64,000 nt of DNA from Streptococcus suis (lineage in GTDB: Bacteria; Bacillota; Bacilli; Lactobacillales; Streptococcaceae): positions 83,485 to 147,484 of the forward strand of contig NZ_JAIMEP010000002.1 in assembly GCF_019794555.1 (NCBI RefSeq). The letters run 5' to 3'. This document shows positions 25,693 to 33,993 of the stretch, one piece after another. How positions within the stretch are numbered: position 1 is the stretch's first letter; every line of letters starts with the position of its first letter. Position numbers and translations under genes: made by a program. The notes under the pieces are model-generated. The model saw nothing but the letters and a program-made list of their open reading frames with translations, was not told the DNA's origin and searched no databases.

Positions 25693-26481
25693 TTATCCCT
25701 TAATTCTATTCAAGTACTCCTGATAGGTCTCTGTCTCCATCAAGGCCTTTGCATTTTCCACTCGAGCCTTCGTTGGGGGCTTGGTCCCCTCTAGTGGATA
25801 GGGTCTGCCCAACTCACGCCACTTAAATTCACCAAGATTGTGATAAGGTAGCACCTCAAAACGTTCGACATTTTTTAATGTTTTAACAAACTTACCAAGT
25901 TCAATCAAGTCCTCATCTCGATCAGTTAAATTTGGTACCAAAACGTGACGAATCCAAACAGGTTTTCCAATGTCGGATAAATAACGAGCGCATTCCAAAA
26001 TGGTTTTATTACTGTGTCCAGTCACAACACGGTGTTGTTCAGGATTTATTTCCTTAATATCAAGAAGCACCAAATCTGTCACTTCCATGAGACGATTGTA
26101 TTTTTCCAAATATCGCTCCGTTGAACGGAAGGTTAAGGCACAGGTATCCAATGTGGTATGGATGCCTTTTTCCTTTGCAAGTGTGAATAAGGCAATCAAA
26201 AAATCAATCTGAATGGTAGCTTCACCACCAGAAACAGTTATTCCGCCTTCCTTTCCCCAAAACATACGAAAGCGAAGTGCCTCGTTTAACACATCCTCTG
26301 CCGTACGCTCCGTCGCAGCAGGGTTGACCAAATCCCATGTATCCGGATTGTGGCAATATTGGCAACGCATATGGCAACCTTGCATAAAGACAACAAAACG
26401 TACACCAGGACCATCAACGGAACCAAAACTTTCTGTTGAATGAACCAAACCAGTTACTTTACGATAATCAACCTCTGTCAT
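25693..26481 (-). CDS. pflA: Pyruvate formate-lyase-activating enzyme
   Basis: Radical-SAM enzyme that installs the glycyl radical on pyruvate formate-lyase under anaerobic conditions. 262 residues. The Fe-S motif is 'GCHMRCQYCHNPDTW' (CxxxCxxC), followed by 'GGITVSGGEATIQ'. The N-terminal 'VHSTESFGSVDGPGVRFV' is typical of PflA. The gene precedes the GH3 gene by 2 bp; the target enzyme is not in this window. Confidence 0.95.
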   Translation of the reverse strand: MTEVDYRKVTGLVHSTESFGSVDGPGVRFVVFMQGCHMRCQYCHNPDTWDLVNPAATERTAEDVLNEALRFRMFWGKEGGITVSGGEATIQIDFLIALFTLAKEKGIHTTLDTCALTFRSTERYLEKYNRLMEVTDLVLLDIKEINPEQHRVVTGHSNKTILECARYLSDIGKPVWIRHVLVPNLTDRDEDLIELGKFVKTLKNVERFEVLPYHNLGEFKWRELGRPYPLEGTKPPTKARVENAKALMETETYQEYLNRIKG

Positions 26482-26538
26482 AATCTTTTCCTCACAACTT
26501 TATGCCTCTAGTATAACACAAAAATGGAAACGCTTCTA

Positions 26539-26688
26539 TTATCGACTATCTGCTTCATTCGACAACTCTCTATCCTTTCGTATCCGATATGTCAAGCCAA
26601 GCACACCCGACTCCATTATTTGAGTGTCTACTAATTCAAGGTGCTCTTCTATCCCTTCAAAAAATCGTAGGCCATTCCTAACTCTATA
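26539..26688 (-). pseudogene. C-terminal remnant of an unidentified gene
   Basis: In the gap between corC/hlyC and pflA, 49 codons stay open on the minus strand, with protein-like composition ('NGLRFFEGIEEHLELVD', 'ESGVLGLTYRIRKDRELS') ending in TAA. A stop lies immediately upstream and there is no start or ribosome site. Probably the tail of a decayed gene; I cannot name the family. Confidence 0.35.
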
Positions 26689-26769
26689 TTAGAGTGTAAC
26701 ACATTTTCAAGACAATACTCAATGATAAGGTTGATCTTAGAAAGAGAATAAAAAAAAGAAAGACCAAAA

Positions 26770-28107
26770 CTAGTCCTTCTCTTCTTTCTCATCATCAAGT
26801 GGTGTGATGAGAATTTTCAATTTTGTTACACGGCCATTTTTCACTTTGTCATTGACCATCACAATGTGGAAACCATTGTTATCTAATTCGTAGGCTTCTT
26901 TTTCATCCTGACTTGGAATGGTTCCAAGCCCTGTCAAGTAAAATCCTGCAATGGTATCAACATCATCACTACTCAAATCCAAATCAAAATGCTCGTTAAA
27001 ATCATTCAAGGTCATACTGCCTTGGACAATGAACGTATTTTCCGCAATTTCACGCACAAAGATTTCTGTTTTGTCAGTTTCATCATCAATTTCCCCGACA
27101 ATTTCTTCAAGCAGGTCTTCGAGAGTAACAATCCCTGATACGCCACCATACTCATCTAGTAAGATGGCCATTTGGTTTTGAGTATTTCGCAAAGACTTCA
27201 GCAAATCATCCACAAAAATCGTCTCAGGAACGAATAGTGGTTCCTGCATAATACGGCGAATCTTTAACTGATCGAATCCATTTGTGAAACTATCAGCAAG
27301 AATTTTCTTGGTATGAATGAGGCCAATGATATTGTCTTTATCCCCTTCGTAAACAGGTATTCGAGAAAAATTTTGGCGAAGAATTTCTGGCATGATCACG
27401 TTAATATCATCTTCGATATCTACCATGAAAGCATCTGTACGCGGTACCATGACTTCACGAGCCATCATTTCATCCAAATTGAATATTCCTTGAAGCATTT
27501 CGATTTCTTCAGCATCTAAGGTCTGTTCGCTCTTGGTTAAAATATACTCAATCTCATCTCGAGTCATTTGCTCATCTGCATCATCGAAATTCATAGGCGT
27601 AATACGACTAATCAAGTTTGTCGCAGCTGATAACAACCAGACAAAAGGACTTACAATTTTCCCAAGAAAAATAATGACTGGTGCTGTGACAACTGCCAAG
27701 TTTTCTTTCATATTCATGGCAATTCGCTTCGGATACAATTCACCAAGAACAATAGATACAAATGTCAGCATCGCCAGAGCTAGCCAGTAACCAGCTGTCT
27801 GAGCTGTCGCAGAATTTCCCATCCATTTTGCAAAAACAGCCCCTAAATCATTCGCTAAACTCGCACCGGAAAGGATTGAAATAAAGGTGATTCCGACCTG
27901 AATCGTAGATAAGAAATTGTTTGGATTTTCTAACACCGTCAAAAGACGAACAAACTTCTTTTCCCCTTCTGCGGCTTTTTGTTCAACTCTCGAACGATTA
28001 AGGGAAACTAGAGCCATTTCAGATGCTGAGAAAAAGGCATTGAACAAGGTCAATAAGAATAAAATAAATAGTTGTAAATAGATGGTCTGACTACCAGGGT
28101 CTTCCAT
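26770..28107 (-). CDS. CorC/HlyC-family membrane protein (DUF21-CBS-CorC_HlyC)
   Basis: 445 residues. DUF21 membrane domain with three or four helices (about 1-190; '[15 protein letters not shown]'), a pair of CBS domains (about 205-340; '[11 protein letters not shown]', '[20 protein letters not shown]') and a C-terminal CorC_HlyC domain ending in acidic residues. Homologues act in magnesium or other divalent cation export; the old label hemolysin is misleading. Monocistronic. Confidence 0.9.
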   Translation of the reverse strand: MEDPGSQTIYLQLFILFLLTLFNAFFSASEMALVSLNRSRVEQKAAEGEKKFVRLLTVLENPNNFLSTIQVGITFISILSGASLANDLGAVFAKWMGNSATAQTAGYWLALAMLTFVSIVLGELYPKRIAMNMKENLAVVTAPVIIFLGKIVSPFVWLLSAATNLISRITPMNFDDADEQMTRDEIEYILTKSEQTLDAEEIEMLQGIFNLDEMMAREVMVPRTDAFMVDIEDDINVIMPEILRQNFSRIPVYEGDKDNIIGLIHTKKILADSFTNGFDQLKIRRIMQEPLFVPETIFVDDLLKSLRNTQNQMAILLDEYGGVSGIVTLEDLLEEIVGEIDDETDKTEIFVREIAENTFIVQGSMTLNDFNEHFDLDLSSDDVDTIAGFYLTGLGTIPSQDEKEAYELDNNGFHIVMVNDKVKNGRVTKLKILITPLDDEKEEKD

Positions 28108-28241
28108 GATGTTCTCCTATAATAAAATTTATAACATTTCAATTATACCATAAAATCTGAAATATACCATATATCTTGTTAGAAATCATCTTTTGCTGAC
28201 ATTTTTATGATACAATAATCAAAAGAAATAGGAGATAAGCA

Positions 28242-29024
28242 ATGATTCTTTCAATGAAACATGTCTATTATAAGAGACAGGGTAAAACAATTTTAGAAGA
28301 TATAAACTGGGAATTTCATCCAGGAGAACGTTGGGCCATTTTGGGTCTCAATGGTGCTGGCAAATCAACACTCTTGCGTATTCTAATGGCAGAATTTTGG
28401 AAAACCTCTGGTGATTTGACAGTATTAGGGGTTGAATTTGGTAAAGGTGACATTCCCAGTCTTCGTACGAAAATTGGAGTGGTCGGTTCTTTTCTAGCAG
28501 AACGATTTCCCATTGACCTAACAGCAGAACAAATCGTATTGACAGGTAAGTATAAGTCCTCCATCCTATATCGTGAATATGGGCAAGCGGAGCTCAACCA
28601 AGCAAAAGATATGCTTAAGTCTATTAAGGCTAGTCACCTAATTGGTCGGACTTATGCGAGCCTTTCACAGGGTGAACGCCAACTCCTGCTCATTGCTCGA
28701 AGCCTCATGGAAGATCCAGCTATATTGATATTAGATGAAGCAACCGTTGGACTTGACCTATTGGCACGCGAACGCCTTCTTCATCATATCGATTCTATCT
28801 GTCAACTCCCAAATGCTCCTGCCATCATCTATGTCACCCACCACGCAGAAGAAATCACAAACAACTTTACTCACGTCCTCCTTCTAAGAGAAGGGAAAGT
28901 CTTGGCACAGGGACCAAAACAAGAAATTCTAACTCCTGCCCTGCTCAGTGATTTTTATGGTAATCAAGTTGAATTGATTGAACTAGGAGACGAGCGATTG
29001 TTTATCAAGCCAATTCTTAACTAG
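28242..29024 (+). CDS. ABC transporter ATP-binding protein (YlmA/ModF-like)
   Basis: 260 residues. Walker A 'GLNGAGKST', signature 'LSQGERQ', Walker B 'ILILDEATVGLD', H-loop 'YVTHHAEE'. No permease gene adjoins, as in B. subtilis YlmA; it may be a soluble regulatory ATPase or the partner of a distant permease. GGAGA precedes the ATG. Closed by a terminator shared with the convergent antiporter gene. Confidence 0.85.
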   Translation: MILSMKHVYYKRQGKTILEDINWEFHPGERWAILGLNGAGKSTLLRILMAEFWKTSGDLTVLGVEFGKGDIPSLRTKIGVVGSFLAERFPIDLTAEQIVLTGKYKSSILYREYGQAELNQAKDMLKSIKASHLIGRTYASLSQGERQLLLIARSLMEDPAILILDEATVGLDLLARERLLHHIDSICQLPNAPAIIYVTHHAEEITNNFTHVLLLREGKVLAQGPKQEILTPALLSDFYGNQVELIELGDERLFIKPILN

Positions 29025-29048
29025 CACAATTCAAATAAATCAGAAAAG

Positions 29049-29097
29049 AAAAGACCTAGAATGCTGAAAATTCACTCATTGGTTCTAGGCCTTTTCT
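29049..29097. terminator. Bidirectional terminator
   Basis: AAAAGaCCTAGAA (29049-29061) pairs with TTCTAGGcCTTTT (29083-29095), one internal mismatch, flanked by A- and T-rich tracts. Confidence 0.75.
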
Positions 29098-29153
29098 TAT
29101 ACTCTAATTTATCTTTTTATCACCCGCGCGTGTCTGATTCAAAATCCATGCAT

Positions 29154-31175
29154 TTAAAAAGAATCAAACTCTGTCAGCGCATAACTTTCTAGTTGGTTAA
29201 TATTGCGCCGCATTTGCTTGGCTGCCATTTGTGATAAATGACCATACTTTTCATATTCTGCAACCACTTTTCTTTCTAAATAATACCCTCGTAACAGATC
29301 ATCTAAACTTTCGGGTTTCATCCGTCCGATAACATCTTCCACCTTGATTCCTGCATGAATCAATTGAGCTTGGTATAGGTAGAATTCTTTTAGCTGCTGA
29401 ATGTATTCAGCAGAGAACCTCAACTGATTTTTCTCTAAAAATTGAATAATCTCTGCGGTATTGGCCAAGAATAATTCAGACAATGCTGGATCATACTCAT
29501 TCTTTTGAGCAGTCGCATCCTGATTTCTTTTCCGTAAACTAGTTCCGATACTAATCCATTCATGATACCACTTATTTATGACCCTTCGACTGATTAGCCA
29601 TAAGTATTTGAAGGTTGGAACCAGGTCACGATTAATATCCTGTTCCAATGTTCTTAAGTAGTTTTGATAGTGACGGTAGGAAGACAAACTGAGGTGTTCT
29701 TTCGCAAATGCAGTCTCTAACCCCTTCTGTTCAATTTCTACCAATTTCAACCTTAAACTGGCCACCTCTTTCCGCATGTCTACAGACATCAGCTGGCGAT
29801 GAAGATGTTCTATCCGCCTATAATATTGACCAATAACAATGTAAATACCATTTGGATTTGTGGCATCCTCAATATCTAGTTCCAATTCGTTTACCACCAC
29901 TTGCAGAATAGAGATTCGGACAGAACCTTCTAAAATCGGAGATTCGGACTTCTGTTTTGCAAACCTTGGCAAAACGAATAAGCCCACCAAAAAACTCAAC
30001 AGGGTCACCATTCCGACAGTAAATAGAATCAGACTGTAAATTAAGCTATCAAATTCTGGTAACAACAAAATCGTAGCAATCGAGACCGACCCTTTCATCC
30101 CTGAAAATGTTAGAATCCCCAGCTCATGCACACTATAAACACTCTTAGAAGATTTTGCTTTTCGATAAGCATTCAAGCAGAGTAAGCCAATAAAGCGTAT
30201 CAGAAACAGACTAATGGTTAAGAGAATAACTATCCCTAACAAGTGACCATTACTAATCAATGGATTCCTCAAAGCAGGCTGAATGATTCGAGTAAATTCA
30301 TACCCAAAAACAAGAAAAACCAACCCATTCAATGAGAAATTTAGAGTATCCCAAACAATTTGGTTCACACGATTCACACGCGCATCAAACAAAGTCATTT
30401 TTTTCAACTGCTTCGATTGAAACAGACCTGCAATGACTACTGCAATAATTCCAGAACCACCAATAGAGGTAGCCACAAAATAAGCCAGTAATGGTAATGA
30501 AAGTTCAAGCAACAGGACTCCAGGAATATCTGCCGCATCCAGTTTTTCAAGTAATGAAACCAACCCACGATGACCAAAAGCAAGAAAAAGTCCAGCGAGC
30601 ATTCCACCGACAAGTGCCCAAACAAATTGACCACTTGCGTTAATGAGTGAAAAGTTCCCTGTCGTCAAAGCAAGCACAGCAAACTCAAACGCAACAAGTC
30701 CACTCGCATCATTCAGCAAGCCTTCTAGGGTCAAAATGGTTTCTAATCGTTTTGGAAAAGCAAAGCGATTTGATAACACTAAAAAGGCTACAGCATCAGT
30801 CGGCGCAAGTGCAGCCCCAAGAGCAAAACTTGCAGAGAGAGGAACCTCTACTGGTAATAAGTAGCCAGCCAAAGATCCGATTCCCAAGGCTGTTAAAAAG
30901 ACCAACGGAAAAATTAGGAAGGCAATAACTTTCCAATTTTCCATCAAGTCATCGACATTACTTTGCTGACCCTCTCTAAAGTTTAAGGGAGCAATAACTA
31001 AAGCAAGGAACAATGAAGGATCTAGGGTGAGATTCCCGACTCCAAATAGTAGACCTGCACCAACTCCCAATAAAACTTGAATAAATGGAAGTGGAAATTT
31101 GGGATTTAATCGATAAATGGTATTGGAAATAACTAATAGGATTAAAAATATAATGATTTGAACAAAACTTGTAAT
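29154..31175 (-). CDS. CPA1-type Na+/H+ antiporter (NhaP-like), apparent ATT start
   Basis: 673 residues if begun at ATT 31173-31175. About 12 membrane helices, including 'FALGAALAPTDAVAFLVLS' and 'LEGLLNDASGLVAFEFAV' (the ND ion site), then a 230-residue cytoplasmic helical tail. The first ATG/GTG/TTG in frame is TTG 31070, which has no ribosome site and would cut away the first helix. AAGGAGGTGAT stands 7 bp before the ATT, and residues 'TSFVQIIIFLILLVIS' after it look like a genuine first helix. The upstream in-frame TAA belongs to mnmM, so nothing earlier can serve. Confidence 0.85.
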   Translation of the reverse strand: MTSFVQIIIFLILLVISNTIYRLNPKFPLPFIQVLLGVGAGLLFGVGNLTLDPSLFLALVIAPLNFREGQQSNVDDLMENWKVIAFLIFPLVFLTALGIGSLAGYLLPVEVPLSASFALGAALAPTDAVAFLVLSNRFAFPKRLETILTLEGLLNDASGLVAFEFAVLALTTGNFSLINASGQFVWALVGGMLAGLFLAFGHRGLVSLLEKLDAADIPGVLLLELSLPLLAYFVATSIGGSGIIAVVIAGLFQSKQLKKMTLFDARVNRVNQIVWDTLNFSLNGLVFLVFGYEFTRIIQPALRNPLISNGHLLGIVILLTISLFLIRFIGLLCLNAYRKAKSSKSVYSVHELGILTFSGMKGSVSIATILLLPEFDSLIYSLILFTVGMVTLLSFLVGLFVLPRFAKQKSESPILEGSVRISILQVVVNELELDIEDATNPNGIYIVIGQYYRRIEHLHRQLMSVDMRKEVASLRLKLVEIEQKGLETAFAKEHLSLSSYRHYQNYLRTLEQDINRDLVPTFKYLWLISRRVINKWYHEWISIGTSLRKRNQDATAQKNEYDPALSELFLANTAEIIQFLEKNQLRFSAEYIQQLKEFYLYQAQLIHAGIKVEDVIGRMKPESLDDLLRGYYLERKVVAEYEKYGHLSQMAAKQMRRNINQLESYALTEFDSF

Positions 31176-31187
31176 ACAATCACCTCC

Positions 31188-31736
31188 TTAATTGTTGTTG
31201 ATACGTTCTATCATCACCAAAAACGGTGGAGTATTGACTTGGTTCAGCGGTTTATAAAGTATGGCAGTAAAGACGGTCTGGTCCAGCTGGCTGACAAAGT
31301 CTAAGACCGCATCCTTTTCTACTGCTCCGCCCTCGTGGCCATAATAAATCATAATAGCAAGACGACCACCAACAACCAGTCGATCTAGGACTTTTTTGAT
31401 GGCTTGAAGGGTGGTTTCAGGCAAGGTAATGACTGACTTATCCGCTGAAGGTAGGTAGCCAAGATTAAAAATAGCTGCCTTACATTGATCCACAAACTGA
31501 TCTAGGCTTTCGTGTCCTGTCAAAACCAATTGGGCATTGGTCAAGCCAGCTTTTTCTAGTTTTTCAGCCGTTGTGTTCAAGGCTTGTTCCTGAATATCAA
31601 ATGCCACGACCTTTCCTGCTCGCTGAGCTAAAAATAAGGTGTCATGTCCATTTCCCATAGTCCCATCGACAGCAAGGTCTTGGTCTGTTAAAATCTCATC
31701 TAAAAAGGCATGTGCCATATGTAATGGTCTAAGCAT
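31188..31736 (-). CDS. mnmM: tRNA (mnm5s2U34)-methyltransferase MnmM
   Basis: 182-residue Rossmann-fold SAM methyltransferase of the YtqB/MnmM family, which methylates nm5s2U34 in tRNA of Gram-positive bacteria. SAM motif 'VDGTMGNGHDTLFLA', and 'IFNLGYLPSADKSVIT', the family hallmark. It lies between the TetR regulator (9 bp upstream) and the antiporter (12 bp between stop and ATT), so the three form an operon. Confidence 0.88.
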   Translation of the reverse strand: MLRPLHMAHAFLDEILTDQDLAVDGTMGNGHDTLFLAQRAGKVVAFDIQEQALNTTAEKLEKAGLTNAQLVLTGHESLDQFVDQCKAAIFNLGYLPSADKSVITLPETTLQAIKKVLDRLVVGGRLAIMIYYGHEGGAVEKDAVLDFVSQLDQTVFTAILYKPLNQVNTPPFLVMIERINNN

Positions 31737-31745
31737 ATTTTCTCC

Positions 31746-32264
31746 TTAGGCTAATAATTTCAAAAAGTAAGTTGTCAAGGTCACTTCATCTACCTTTTTA
31801 CGTTGTTTTAGCCACCAGCTGACGGTTTCCACAAAAGTAGTGACAACAAAATGCAGCAATAGGTCCTCTGGAAGACTCCGTTTATCCTGCATGTAATCTT
31901 CCATCACTTTTGGATAAATATCGTGTTTGAGCTCTGTCTCTAATTCCTTTAAAAAATAGGTATTGCGTGATAACAAGAGGCTAGCTACTCGGTCTTGATT
32001 TGTCCGAAAATGTTTGAAAATATGCGCCAGCAAAACTGTTACATCACTACCTTCACGACCTGTAAACAAATGATGAAATAGGTCATGACAGAGTTCTTCC
32101 AAAAGAGCTTCCTTACTGGCATAATGGGCGTAAAAAGTAGAACGGCCAACATCTGCCTTATCAATGACATCCTGCACACGCATGTCATCGTACCCTTTTT
32201 CGTTTAATAGGCTCAAAAACGCCTGAAAAATCGCCTTTCGTGTTTTTACAATTCGTCTATCCAT
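31746..32264 (-). CDS. TetR/AcrR-family transcriptional regulator
   Basis: 172 residues. N-terminal TetR helix-turn-helix: 'GYDDMRVQDVIDKADVGRST' then 'FYAHYASKEALLEEL'. The C-terminal part fits the TetR_C_33-like ligand domain of streptococci. Divergent from the cation transporter gene with a long inverted repeat between, so it probably represses itself and that transporter. Confidence 0.88.
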   Translation of the reverse strand: MDRRIVKTRKAIFQAFLSLLNEKGYDDMRVQDVIDKADVGRSTFYAHYASKEALLEELCHDLFHHLFTGREGSDVTVLLAHIFKHFRTNQDRVASLLLSRNTYFLKELETELKHDIYPKVMEDYMQDKRSLPEDLLLHFVVTTFVETVSWWLKQRKKVDEVTLTTYFLKLLA

Positions 32265-32278
32265 CTCTCGTACATTTC

Positions 32279-32310
32279 AAACATTATGTTCAAAAACAAA
32301 CAAAATGTTT
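32279..32310. promoter_or_regulatory. Inverted repeat between tetR-type gene and CDF transporter
   Basis: AAACATTATGTT (32279-32290), 8 bp, AACAAAATGTTT (32299-32310): arms complementary at 11 of 12 positions. Its place between divergent start codons and its size fit a TetR-family operator. Confidence 0.65.
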
Positions 32311-32385
32311 TACTTGTTTCTAGTTATTTGGCTCATTTAATAGCATAATGAACCTATAAACAGTATAACATAGAAAGGGTTTATC

Positions 32386-33204
32386 ATGTCGTCTAGTAAA
32401 AATACTTTCATTGCTTTTTTGCTGAATCTTTGTTTTTCTATCATTGAATTTATCTTTGGAGCTCTCTTTCACTCCAGCGCCATTTTAGCAGATGCTGTCC
32501 ATGATTTTGGGGATGCTCTAGCCATTGGCAGCTCCGCATTGATGCAGACCTTCGCAAATAAACCAGCTGATAGCGCCTATCCCCTTGGTTACAAGAGATG
32601 GAATATTTTGGCAGCACTCTTGACCTCAAGCATTCTGATTATCGGTTCTAGCCTAATTCTTGTGGAAAACATTCCCAATCTTTTCCATCCCCAACCTGTC
32701 AACCAAGATGGAATGCTAGTACTTGGAGTGATCGCTATCATCATCAATTTCGCCGCTTCCCGTATTGTAAAAAATGGCCATAGCCATAATGAATCCATTC
32801 TTAGTTTGCACTTTCTAGAGGATATTTTAGGATGGCTGGCGGTCATTCTTGTCTCCATTATTCTCCAATTCACTGATTGGTACTTCCTTGATCCCCTACT
32901 TTCAATCATTATTTCTCTATTTATCCTTAGTCAGGCCCTTCCTAAGGCATGGAATACACTGAAAATCTTTCTTGAACAAACTCCATCTGGAATAAAGAGT
33001 GATGAACTGGCTCTTGAGTTGTTGTCTATACCAAATGTGGAATCCATCGTTCAACTTAAAGTATGGACTATGGATGGGTATGAACATTGTGCTACACTGA
33101 CTGTCAAACTTACTAACCATGCTTTGGCAGGCAAGACCAAAGAAAGAATACGGAATTCTCTTTTCACCTATGGAATTCTCCAAACTACCATAGAAACGGT
33201 TTAA
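32386..33204 (+). CDS. Cation diffusion facilitator (CDF) family transporter
   Basis: 272 residues with six membrane helices. The transport site Asp/His pattern is seen in 'ILADAVHDFGDALAIGSS' (HDFxD). The last ~75 residues form the cytoplasmic CDF domain. It lacks the His-rich loop of ZitB/CzcD apart from 'NGHSHNES'. Likely exports Zn2+ or another divalent metal; AGAAAGG precedes the ATG. Divergent TetR gene suggests metal- or ligand-dependent induction. Confidence 0.88.
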   Translation: MSSSKNTFIAFLLNLCFSIIEFIFGALFHSSAILADAVHDFGDALAIGSSALMQTFANKPADSAYPLGYKRWNILAALLTSSILIIGSSLILVENIPNLFHPQPVNQDGMLVLGVIAIIINFAASRIVKNGHSHNESILSLHFLEDILGWLAVILVSIILQFTDWYFLDPLLSIIISLFILSQALPKAWNTLKIFLEQTPSGIKSDELALELLSIPNVESIVQLKVWTMDGYEHCATLTVKLTNHALAGKTKERIRNSLFTYGILQTTIETV

Positions 33205-33244
33205 CTTTCTCTTCATTTTCCAAATTCATTACGAATAAATAGGT

Positions 33245-33889
33245 ATGAAGATCTGTATCCTATTTTTCCTCGGAGCTTCAATTGGCTCCTTTTTGGGACT
33301 GGTCATTGACCGGTTCCCTGAACAATCCATTATCCGACCATCTAGTCATTGTAGTTCTTGTAAAAAGCAACTCAAGGTTTGGGACCTGATTCCCATTCTT
33401 TCTCAGCTTTCAACCGCATCCAGATGTCGTTATTGCAAGGTAAAAATCCCCTATTGGTATGCTGGACTAGAATTCTTAACTGGACTTACTGTCCTACTCT
33501 GCCATTTTCAACTCCTAAGCCTAACTGAAACCATCCTCATCCTTGCAGGGCTGGTTTTGACCATTTACGACATCAAGCATCAGGAATATCCTTTTGCCGT
33601 CTGGCTCGTTTTTACTTTTGTAGCTCTGTTACTCTCCCAGCTTAACTGGCTCTTTTGTTGCTTTTTAGCCTTGGCTTTTCTGACAGAGAAATGGCAGCTC
33701 AATATCGGTTCGGGTGATTTTCTATATTTGGCTAGTCTGTCCCTAATTTGTGGCTTGACTGAAATCCTATGGATTATTCAAATCAGCTCACTCTTAGGCT
33801 TACTCGTCTTTACAATATACAAGCCAAGATCCATTCCTTACATACCATTCCTTTTTCTTGCGAGTATTTTCGTCATTCTGTGCATCTAA
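33245..33889 (+). CDS. Prepilin peptidase (A24 family)
   Basis: 214 residues. N-terminal cytoplasmic zinc-type loop with two CxxC pairs ('CSSCKKQ' and 'CRYCKVK'), followed by membrane helices holding the two catalytic Asp, in 'IYDIKHQEYP' and 'GSGDFLYLA' (GxGD). It processes and methylates type IV prepilin-like proteins, in streptococci those of the competence pseudopilus (ComG). Equivalent to ComC of Bacillus. It stands alone after the CDF gene. Confidence 0.9.
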   Translation: MKICILFFLGASIGSFLGLVIDRFPEQSIIRPSSHCSSCKKQLKVWDLIPILSQLSTASRCRYCKVKIPYWYAGLEFLTGLTVLLCHFQLLSLTETILILAGLVLTIYDIKHQEYPFAVWLVFTFVALLLSQLNWLFCCFLALAFLTEKWQLNIGSGDFLYLASLSLICGLTEILWIIQISSLLGLLVFTIYKPRSIPYIPFLFLASIFVILCI

Positions 33890-33911
33890 ATAGAGTTTTT
33901 CTTGATTTTTT

Positions 33912-33978
33912 TGTTATAATAGTAGGCATATTAGAGTTCAGTTTCAATAGTAACTGAATGGTCTTCACTTAGGAAGAC
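33912..33978 (+). promoter_or_regulatory. pncB promoter and double-hairpin leader
   Basis: Extended -10 TGTTATAAT (33912-33920) with no good -35. The transcribed leader holds two adjacent perfect hairpins: TTCAGTT/AACTGAA (33937-33943 / 33952-33958) and GTCTTC/GAAGAC (33961-33966 / 33973-33978), the second just before the ribosome site AAAGGAG. Function unproven; it could be an operator pair or RNA control element for NAD salvage. Confidence 0.5.
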
Positions 33979-33993
33979 AAAAGGAGAAATCTT

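Noticed and set aside
29154..31070. Antiporter starting at TTG 31070
   Set aside because: No Shine-Dalgarno before it and loss of the first helix; the ATT 35 codons upstream has a near-perfect ribosome site.
32589..32909. 106-codon frame antisense to the CDF transporter
   Set aside because: Shadow of a membrane-protein gene; no independent support.
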